Origin: Anianabacter salinae
Lineage (GTDB): Bacteria > Pseudomonadota > Alphaproteobacteria > Rhodobacterales > Rhodobacteraceae
Length of the DNA stretch: 64,000 nt
Direction: 5' to 3'
Assembly: GCF_019061145.1 (NCBI RefSeq)
Contig: NZ_JAHQZS010000001.1
Location: 806,001 to 870,000 of the forward strand
Of this stretch, positions 58,146-64,000 are shown piece by piece. Numbering within the stretch: position 1 is the stretch's first letter; each line of letters starts with the position of its first letter. Below the pieces are notes generated by a model. The model saw only the letters and a program-made list of their open reading frames with translations, ran no database searches and was not told the origin of the DNA. Position numbers and translations under genes: made by a program.

Positions 58146-59951
58146 TCACACGACGACCGCGCCGCCCTCGGCCGCATCGCCGACGGTCTGGCGGAACATC
58201 GCGAACAGCTCGCGCCCGACGCCGTGACCGTTGCCCGACAGATCGGCGCTCACCGGCGTGCGCGCGTCAATATCGACATCCACCGCTTCCAGCGTGCCGG
58301 TGGTCGCGTCAAGCCGCAGCACATCGCCGTCCTGCAGCCGCGCCAGCGCGCCGCCCGCCGCCGCCTCGGGGCTGACATGGATCGCGGCAGGCACCTTGCC
58401 TGATGCGCCCGACATCCGCCCGTCCGTCACCAGCGCGACCTTGAGGCCCCGGTCCTGCAGCACCGCCAGCGTCGGCGTCAGCGAATGCAATTCGGGCATG
58501 CCGTTCGATTTCGGTCCCTGGAAGCGGACGACGACGATGGTGTCCTCGGTGAATTCGCCCGCCTTGAAGGCATCCTTGACGGCCTGCTGGTCGTGGAAGA
58601 TCCGGCATTTCGCCTCGACCACCTGGTGTTCGGGCTTGACCGCCGAGACCTTGATGATCCCGCGCCCCAGGTTCCCGTTCAGCGACACCAGCCCGCCCGA
58701 GGGTTGGAACGCCGTGGCCACCGGGCGCAGGATCTTGTCGTTCAGCGTCTCGGCCGGTCCGTCCTCCCACACGAGCGCGCCATCCTTCAGCTTCGGCTCC
58801 TGCGCATAGCGGCGCAGCCCGTCGCCCGCCACGGTGCGCGTGTCGTCGTGCAGAAGGCCCGCCTCCAGCAATTCGCCGATCATGTAGCCAAGGCCACCCG
58901 CGGCGTGGAAATGGTTCACGTCGGCCAGGCCATTGGGGTAAACCTTGGCCATCTGCGGCGTGACCGAAGAGAGTTCGTCGAAATCCTCGATATCGAGGAT
59001 CACGCCCGCCGCGCGCGCCATCGCGGGCAGGTGCAGGACAAGGTTGGTGGACCCGCCCGTTGCCATCAGCCCGACGATCCCGTTCACGAAGGCCCGCTCG
59101 TCCAGGATCTCGGACACCGGGGTATAGGCATTGCCGAGCGCCGTAATCGCCAGCGCGCGCTTGGTCGCGGCATCCGTCAGCGCCTCGCGCAGCGGGGTGC
59201 CCGGGTTCACGAAGGACGCACCGGGCAGGTGCAGCCCCATGAACTCCATCAGCATCTGGTTGGAATTGGCGGTGCCGTAGAAGGTGCAGGTGCCCGGGCC
59301 GTGGTAGCTGGCCATCTCGGCCTTCATCAGCTCTTCGCGGCCGATCTCGCCGGTGGCGAATTTCTGGCGCACGCGGGCCTTCTCGTCGTTGGGCAGGCCG
59401 CTGGTCATCGGACCCGCCGGGATGAACACGCCGGGGATGTAGCCGAATGTCGCCGCCGCGATCACGAGGCCGGGCACGATCTTGTCGCAGACGCCAAGAT
59501 AGACGGCGGCGTCGAAGGTGTTGTGCGACAGCGCGACGCCGGTGGCCAGCGCGATCACATCGCGCGAGAACAGCGACAGCTCCATCCCGACCTGGCCCTG
59601 CGTGACCCCGTCGCACATTGCCGGAACCCCGCCAGCGACCTGCGCCGTGCCGCCGACCGACCGCGCGGCGGCCTTGATCGCGTTCGGATAGGTCTCGAAC
59701 GGCTGATGCGCCGACAGCATGTCGTTGTAGGCGGTCACGATGCCAAGGTTCGGCGCACGGTCGGCGGTCAGCGTGTCCTTGTCGCCGGTCATCGCGGCAT
59801 AGGCGTGGGCCTGGTTGCCGCAGCTCAGATGCGCGCGGCGCGGGCCTTCGCTGGCGGCGGCGGCCATCCTGTCCAGATAGCGCCCGCGCGTGTCGCGGCT
59901 GCGCGCCCTGATCCGGTCGGTGACTTTTTCGACGGTGGGGTGGAGTGCCAT
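58146..59951 (-). CDS. edd: Phosphogluconate dehydratase
   Basis: 601 residues. The first Entner-Doudoroff step: 6-phosphogluconate to KDPG, using a [4Fe-4S] cluster. IlvD/Edd blocks: [17 protein letters not shown] (near 45-60), [20 protein letters not shown] (near 107-126), [30 protein letters not shown] in outline (near 150-180) and [23 protein letters not shown] in outline (near 505-528). The cluster cysteines are in MCDGVTQG and GVCDKIVPG. It heads the edd-eda operon; zwf and pgl are not in the window. Confidence 0.97.
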   Translation of the reverse strand: MALHPTVEKVTDRIRARSRDTRGRYLDRMAAAASEGPRRAHLSCGNQAHAYAAMTGDKDTLTADRAPNLGIVTAYNDMLSAHQPFETYPNAIKAAARSVGGTAQVAGGVPAMCDGVTQGQVGMELSLFSRDVIALATGVALSHNTFDAAVYLGVCDKIVPGLVIAAATFGYIPGVFIPAGPMTSGLPNDEKARVRQKFATGEIGREELMKAEMASYHGPGTCTFYGTANSNQMLMEFMGLHLPGASFVNPGTPLREALTDAATKRALAITALGNAYTPVSEILDERAFVNGIVGLMATGGSTNLVLHLPAMARAAGVILDIEDFDELSSVTPQMAKVYPNGLADVNHFHAAGGLGYMIGELLEAGLLHDDTRTVAGDGLRRYAQEPKLKDGALVWEDGPAETLNDKILRPVATAFQPSGGLVSLNGNLGRGIIKVSAVKPEHQVVEAKCRIFHDQQAVKDAFKAGEFTEDTIVVVRFQGPKSNGMPELHSLTPTLAVLQDRGLKVALVTDGRMSGASGKVPAAIHVSPEAAAGGALARLQDGDVLRLDATTGTLEAVDVDIDARTPVSADLSGNGHGVGRELFAMFRQTVGDAAEGGAVVV

Positions 59952-60157
59952 CTGGGTCCTCCTGAGGCTGAATGGGTCACGCGCGGCTTACCAGATGCCG
60001 TTACCGCTAACAAGCGGTGCGACATGCCGCGCTGCAGCGCAAGCCTTGCTGCAGCTGCATAGCGGGGCTTCCGCTTTGGCGGTGCACATCGCCGCGGGCC
60101 GGGCCTATCTTGGATCGCAAGGGAGCCTAGAGACCCACATTACAGGACACCACAGTC

Positions 60158-60316
60158 ATGAACCGCGAAGATCACATCGTCTACGACATCATCGCCATCG
60201 AACGCGAAGCCCGCCGCATGCGCGCCGAGGCAACCCGCCACGCCGTGCAGTCCATGATCGCATGGTTCCGCGGCAAGCGTGACGCGGCTGCGACCACTCG
60301 CGCCCAGAACGTCTGA
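60158..60316 (+). CDS. 52-residue conserved small protein (RSP_7527-like)
   Basis: The product starts MNREDHIVYDIIAIEREARR and continues MRAEATRHAVQSMIAWFRGK and RDAAATTRAQNV. It is helical, amphipathic and basic. Short proteins with an EARRMRAE motif are widespread in Rhodobacteraceae, named after RSP_7527; I assign it on that likeness only. A strong terminator follows 50 bases later. It stands alone between edd and the rlmI-like gene. Function unknown. Confidence 0.65.
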   Translation: MNREDHIVYDIIAIEREARRMRAEATRHAVQSMIAWFRGKRDAAATTRAQNV

Positions 60317-60365
60317 TCCGCACGTCTGATCCGCAGGCCGGTTCCGTTCCGGCCAGACCGTTTGC

Positions 60366-60395
60366 AAGGCCCGGAGCATCCGCTTCGGGCCTTTT
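60366..60395 (+). terminator. Intrinsic terminator after the 52-residue gene
   Basis: An 8-bp stem (60366-60373 with 60386-60393, AAGGCCCG/CGGGCCTT) closing a 12-base loop and followed by TTTT. It ends the short transcript of the small-protein gene. Confidence 0.85.
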
Positions 60396-60457
60396 GCATT
60401 GGCGCGACCTGCGCGGGGGCCATTCCCACCCTCGTCGCCGCGCGCTAAGGGAGGCGC

Positions 60458-61687
60458 ATGACAGATATTCCCGACGATCCCGCCGACGACATCGCAGCAG
60501 GCTACCCCACCGTGCGCCTGCGCCCCAAGATCGACGCGCGCCCGCTGCGCCACGGCGCGCCTTGGGTCTTTGCCGACCAGTTGGTCGTCGACCGGCGCAC
60601 CAAGGCGCTGCCTGCCGGTGCCATCGTGCGTCTCGAGGATGCCGAGAGGAACCCCCTCGGCCTTGCCGCGCTGAACACGCAGTCCAAGATCATCTGCCGG
60701 ATGCTCGACCGTGACCCGGGTGCGGTGATCGACCGCGCCTGGCTCGTCGCCCGCCTGCAGGCCGCGCTGGACCTTCGGACGCGGCTGTATGATGCGCCGT
60801 TCTACCGCCTCGTCCATGCAGAGGGCGACGGCCTGCCGGGCACCGTCATCGACCGCTTCGGCGACGTCGCGGTGATCCAGCCGAATGCCGCCTGGGCGGA
60901 CGCGATGACGGGTGATCTGGCGGACGCGCTGGTCGAGGTGACGGGCGTGGCCACCGTGGTCAAGAACGCCAGTGGCCGCGCGCGGGCGCTTGAAGGGCTT
61001 GATGATGTGTCCGAAGTGATCCGCGGCACGCTGGAGGCTGCGGTTCCTGTGCCGATGAACGGCGCCGTCTACATGGCCGACCTGATCGGCGGGCAGAAGA
61101 CCGGGTTGTTCTACGACCAGCGCCCGAATCACGCCTTTGCCGCGTCCCTGTCGCAGGGGCAGGACGTCCTTGACGTCTTCGCCCATGTCGGCGGCTTTGG
61201 CCTTGCCGCTCTGGCGGCGGGTGCGGCGTCGGTGCTGGCGGTCGATGGCTCGGCCCCGGCGCTGGCCCTGGCGAAACAGGGCGCGGACCGAATGGGCGTC
61301 GCGGACCGCTTTGCCACCCGGCAGGGCGATGCGTTCGAGGTGCTGGACGCGCTGATCGACGAGGGCGCGCGCCACGGCGTCGTGATCTGCGATCCGCCTG
61401 CCTTTGCCCCGTCGAAACAGGCGCTTGACGCGGGCCTGCGCGCGTATGAGCGGATCGCGCGGCTGGCGGCGCAGGTTGTCGCGCCGGGCGGCTATCTGGT
61501 CCTGTGTTCCTGCTCGCACGCCGCCGATCTGGGCAAGTTCCGCACCGCCTGTTCGCGCGGCATCGGGCGGGCGGGGCGCAGCGCGCAGCTTGTCCACACC
61601 GGGTTCGCCGGGCCGGACCATCCGCAACTGCCGCAACTGGCGGAAACCGGCTATCTCAAGGCGCTGGTCTATCGCCTGACACCATGA
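60458..61687 (+). CDS. Class I SAM-dependent rRNA methyltransferase (RlmI-like)
   Basis: 409 residues. An N-terminal PUA-like part (about 20-90, RPLRHGAPWVFADQL) is followed by a central region with AEGDGLPGTVIDRFGDVAV (near 120) and the Rossmann methyltransferase with DVFAHVGGFGLAALAAGAASVLAVD in outline (near 238-262) and the catalytic region CDPPAFAPSK (near 310) and LVLCSCSHAAD (near 347). This matches m5C1962 23S rRNA methyltransferases. Its stop overlaps the PIN gene start (ATGA). Confidence 0.88.
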   Translation: MTDIPDDPADDIAAGYPTVRLRPKIDARPLRHGAPWVFADQLVVDRRTKALPAGAIVRLEDAERNPLGLAALNTQSKIICRMLDRDPGAVIDRAWLVARLQAALDLRTRLYDAPFYRLVHAEGDGLPGTVIDRFGDVAVIQPNAAWADAMTGDLADALVEVTGVATVVKNASGRARALEGLDDVSEVIRGTLEAAVPVPMNGAVYMADLIGGQKTGLFYDQRPNHAFAASLSQGQDVLDVFAHVGGFGLAALAAGAASVLAVDGSAPALALAKQGADRMGVADRFATRQGDAFEVLDALIDEGARHGVVICDPPAFAPSKQALDAGLRAYERIARLAAQVVAPGGYLVLCSCSHAADLGKFRTACSRGIGRAGRSAQLVHTGFAGPDHPQLPQLAETGYLKALVYRLTP

Positions 61688-62223
61688 AGGCGCTTCTGGA
61701 CGCCTGCGTTCTCTATCCGACCGTGATGCGCGAGGTGCTGATCGCCTGCGCAGCGCGCGGGCTGTTCACGCCGCTCTGGTCAGCGCGCATCCTTGAAGAA
61801 TGGGCGCGGGCGGCGCGCAAGCTCGGCCCCGGCGGCGAGGCGCAGGCACGCGGCGAGATCGCGCTTCTGGCGCGCGACTGGCCCGCCGCCGCCGTGCCGC
61901 CCAGCCCCGGGACCGAACAGCGCCTGTGGCTGCCCGACCCGGCGGACGTGCATGTTCTTGCGGCCGCCATCGCGGGGTCGGCGGATGTGCTTGTCACGTC
62001 GAACGCCCAGGACTTCCCGCGCCAGACCCTTGCGGACGAGGGGCTGCAGCGGATGGACCCCGACCAGTTCCTGCGCGCGCTGCACACCGCCCACCCGGAG
62101 GCCGTAGCCGAGGCGGTCGAGGCCGTCCGCCGCACCGCCGAACGCCTGTCCGGCCAGCCGTGGGAGACACGGGCGCTGCTGAAGAAGGCAAGGTTGCCGA
62201 GGCTGGGGAAGATGTTGGGGTAG
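61684..62223 (+). CDS. PIN-domain protein (RSP_2648 type)
   Basis: 179 residues. A PIN nuclease fold: an N-terminal Asp in MKALLDACVLYPTVMREVL (D6), a middle acidic residue in ILEEWARAARKLG (near 41), and LPDPADVHVLAAAIAGSADVLVTSN (near 87-110) with further acidic residues. PIN enzymes cut RNA and are often VapC toxins. No antitoxin gene lies beside it; instead it is coupled to the rRNA methyltransferase by an ATGA overlap. So it may be an RNA-processing enzyme rather than a toxin. Confidence 0.78.
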   Translation: MKALLDACVLYPTVMREVLIACAARGLFTPLWSARILEEWARAARKLGPGGEAQARGEIALLARDWPAAAVPPSPGTEQRLWLPDPADVHVLAAAIAGSADVLVTSNAQDFPRQTLADEGLQRMDPDQFLRALHTAHPEAVAEAVEAVRRTAERLSGQPWETRALLKKARLPRLGKMLG

Positions 62224-62328
62224 GGGGCGGGCAATGCGGTCAGAGTTGGCTTTCGTCCACGTTCTGCTTTTGATTGAAACGCGAGCCAAAGTGGTGTTCT
62301 AGTCAATCTGAACAATGAAGGTTTCCCA

Positions 62329-62814
62329 ATGGTTATTCTCAAAGCGTCATTTCGCATACTTGTTGGGATGGTGTTTGGTATAGGATCAGCGCTCGCCCTG
62401 ACACCTGCGTTCGCTGCGTTCACCTCGGATCAAGACTCCATTGCACCATTTACTATGATGTCTCTTGTTATCCTCTGCGCAGTTCTTTGTGTTTTTGCGC
62501 CAACGATTCGGAGAGCTTTTGGTCGTGGTTTTCTTCTGTTAGGCGCCTCTGTATTTGCGCTCCCAATCTCTGCCTTTCTACTTTCTGGCCGGGTAGCTTC
62601 CGACGTCGTTGGCGCTGCTGAAGAAGGGTCAGAGGCACTAGCCGCAGTGGGTGCAGGGCTTGCAGGTATTGCTGTCACGGGAGTCGCAACATTCATAGGT
62701 GTAATTATTGGTGCAATTCTGCTACTTATCGGGCTTGTACTGAGTCTCGGAGGGCGTCGAGAAGTAGTAATTATAGAGGGGGCCAGCCGTCGTGATCCAA
62801 CGATTCGAAAGTAA
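62329..62814 (+). CDS. Hypothetical membrane protein in a low-GC islet
   Basis: 161 residues, family not recognised. About four membrane segments: 8-31, 43-58, 68-86 and 105-140, then a short basic cytoplasmic-type tail (GGRREVVIIEGASRRDPTIRK). The N-terminus could also serve as a signal anchor. Codon use and base content are clearly lower in GC than in the neighbours, with many A/T-ending codons, which suggests recent transfer. The next gene overlaps its end by 23 bases. Confidence 0.6.
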   Translation: MVILKASFRILVGMVFGIGSALALTPAFAAFTSDQDSIAPFTMMSLVILCAVLCVFAPTIRRAFGRGFLLLGASVFALPISAFLLSGRVASDVVGAAEEGSEALAAVGAGLAGIAVTGVATFIGVIIGAILLLIGLVLSLGGRREVVIIEGASRRDPTIRK

Positions 62815-63199
62815 CACGCTGAAGCACTTTTTCGGGCCAACGCTCCTAACAATGCTCTTTCTAACGTGCATTTCCCACGGTTCTCCAGTGATTGCCGAGC
62901 CAATGCCAATAATCGAGTATCTCAAATCGATGGATCGAACTGAAGTGCGTTTCTCTGGACGAATTAAATACGACAGCAGCGACGATAGTTTCACATTCTA
63001 TAATGAAAGCCGAGATTATTTCGGCGTCACCATGGATGCTGGAAGGGATGCTCGGGAACAGATTGAGGCGGATTGTACCAATAATAGCTTCATGTTTTCC
63101 TACTCTGATCTCTGCACAATTTCTGGGTCTGGTACTGTTGAAATAAGAGGCTCAAGAATTTACATCAGTATCGAGTCGGTCGACCAACTCAGCAAATAG
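62792..63199 (+). CDS. Hypothetical secreted protein in a low-GC islet
   Basis: 135 residues from a GTG start, overlapping the preceding gene by 23 bases. The N-terminus has a hydrophobic stretch (about 14-35, FFGPTLLTMLFLTCISHGSPV) that fits a signal peptide, with possible cleavage after VIA. The mature part has a cysteine pair (EADCTNN, SDLCTIS) and reads like a small beta-rich OB-like fold; the family is not recognised. It shares the low-GC composition of its neighbour, so the two probably came and work together. Confidence 0.5.
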   Translation: MIQRFESNTLKHFFGPTLLTMLFLTCISHGSPVIAEPMPIIEYLKSMDRTEVRFSGRIKYDSSDDSFTFYNESRDYFGVTMDAGRDAREQIEADCTNNSFMFSYSDLCTISGSGTVEIRGSRIYISIESVDQLSK

Positions 63200-63318
63200 C
63201 TGAAAGGGTTTACCCAGCTTTTGGAAAGATCTCAGGCTTCAGTTATGAGATATGCTGGGTCGGATGTCTGCTTCACTCTGACTAAATTGTACTTTTTTCT
63301 CTAATCGGCTCTTCCCCC

Positions 63319-64000
63319 TCACCCCTTCTTCAAATGCAGATACGTCTCGTTGAACCGCTTGGTCAGGTGATCGCCCGCGAGGATCGTCTCGCCTGATCCG
63401 AAGGGGGCGACGTTGGTGTCCCAGTTGGGGTTGAAGAACAGCGGCACGGAGATGCGCTCGGCGTCGGTGCCGCGGACCCGGTGCGGGGTGGCGACGACCC
63501 GGCCCCTGGTCCAGAACTCCAGCATTTCGCCAAAGTTGATGATGAACTCGCCGGGCGGGGCCGAGAGCGGCTGCCAGCCGCCGCCGCGCCGCCGCACCTC
63601 CAGCCCCGGCGAGCCGTCCGTCGCCAGCAGCGTCAGGCAGCCGTAGTCGGTGTGCGCGGCGATGCCGAAGTCCTTGTCCCCGGCCCAGGCGGGACGCTCG
63701 GGGTAGAGGTTGGCGCGCAGAAGCGCCATCGGCTTCGAGAACTTGTCGTCGAAATATCCCGCATCCTCGCCAATGGCGCTCGCCAGCCCTCGAAGCAGAT
63801 CCAGCGCCACGGCCCGCGCCTTGGCATAGTAACCCTCGACCACATCGCGGAACCCCTCGGGCGCGTCCGGCCACAGGTTCGGCGCGTAGACCGGCAGCGC
63901 CGATTGCGGATCATCGGGGGGCAATTCCAGCCCCATGTCGAAGACCTGCTTGTAGTCGGGGTTGGCGCGCGGGTCGACCTGTTCGGACCCCGGCGCGCCC
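63319..64000 (-). CDS. 2OG-Fe(II) oxygenase, isopenicillin N synthase family (cut by window edge)
   Basis: 226 residues are visible and the N-terminal part lies beyond the window end. The double-stranded beta-helix core has the iron ligands in FGIAAHTDYGCLTLLA (His-x-Asp) and VATPHRVRGTDAERISVPLFF (distal His and the RxS 2-oxoglutarate region). FINFGEMLEFWTRGR lies between. By family these non-haem enzymes hydroxylate or cyclise small molecules; the substrate cannot be told. It stands alone after the low-GC islet. Confidence 0.88.
   Translation of the reverse strand, partial: GAPGSEQVDPRANPDYKQVFDMGLELPPDDPQSALPVYAPNLWPDAPEGFRDVVEGYYAKARAVALDLLRGLASAIGEDAGYFDDKFSKPMALLRANLYPERPAWAGDKDFGIAAHTDYGCLTLLATDGSPGLEVRRRGGGWQPLSAPPGEFIINFGEMLEFWTRGRVVATPHRVRGTDAERISVPLFFNPNWDTNVAPFGSGETILAGDHLTKRFNETYLHLKKG

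Overview
The window is a high-GC chromosomal segment of an alphaproteobacterium, almost certainly Rhodobacteraceae (Roseobacter/Rhodobacter group). The reasons are the family character of the proteins: a fused indolepyruvate ferredoxin oxidoreductase, Hint-domain proteins, a GTA-type holin and endolysin, a PIN protein of the RSP_2648 type, DUF2852 and a vitamin B12-dependent NrdJ. The SOS box has the alphaproteobacterial form GTTC-N7-GTTC, and REP-like palindromes typical of this family occur between genes. Most of the window is core metabolism. I see no CRISPR array, insertion sequence, complete prophage or rRNA.

Layout. 1-2.9 kb: grxD (cut by the window edge), a small membrane protein, bolA and purL on the minus strand. 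3-8.1 kb: a secreted hypothetical protein, then a LysR regulator divergent from iorAB. 8.2-16.3 kb, plus strand: plsC-like, murI, argC, ccmE, a three-gene endolysin/holin/XhlA-like lysis cassette, ccmF, ccmH and an enoyl-CoA hydratase. 16.4-20.4 kb: a Hint protein, gltA and gltX. 20.5-30.5 kb: comEC, lexA with an SOS-controlled promoter, moeA, moaC, trpC, trpD, trpG, a divergent polysaccharide deacetylase and trpE. 30.5-36.9 kb: ppiD-like, an aminotransferase, gpt and fabI (minus strand), then pdxH, a double cold-shock protein, DUF192 and tRNA-Pro (plus strand). 37-44.9 kb: a large RTX-Hint protein, a 43-residue basic protein and nrdJ with flanking structured RNA. 45-49.6 kb: galM, a THUMP methyltransferase, ilvN and ilvB, with an ilvB attenuator. 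49.7-54.2 kb: alpha-glucosidase, VOC protein, bpt, RDD protein, DUF2852 and YbaK. 54.4-60 kb: glnE, a small protein, and eda and edd of the Entner-Doudoroff pathway. 60-64 kb: a 52-residue protein, rlmI-like, a PIN protein, a low-GC islet of two unknown genes, and a 2OG-Fe(II) oxygenase cut by the window end.

The strongest regulatory reading is upstream of ilvB on the minus strand. It has a -35/-10 promoter, a Shine-Dalgarno sequence, a 15-residue leader peptide (MTLILVLVSEWRMGR) with a Leu-Ile-Leu-Val-Leu-Val run, an antiterminator pairing and an intrinsic terminator. This is the full layout of translation-coupled attenuation. Other clear signals are the lexA promoter with its SOS box on the -10, a perfect 7-7-7 palindrome in the iorAB promoter, and a pair of matching 19-bp operators around the DUF2852 promoter.

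The parts most worth a second look are the GTA-like lysis cassette inside the cytochrome c maturation cluster, the multi-hairpin transcript region downstream of nrdJ, the paired DUF2852 operators, the low-GC islet and the repeat elements inside the trp and ilv gene runs.
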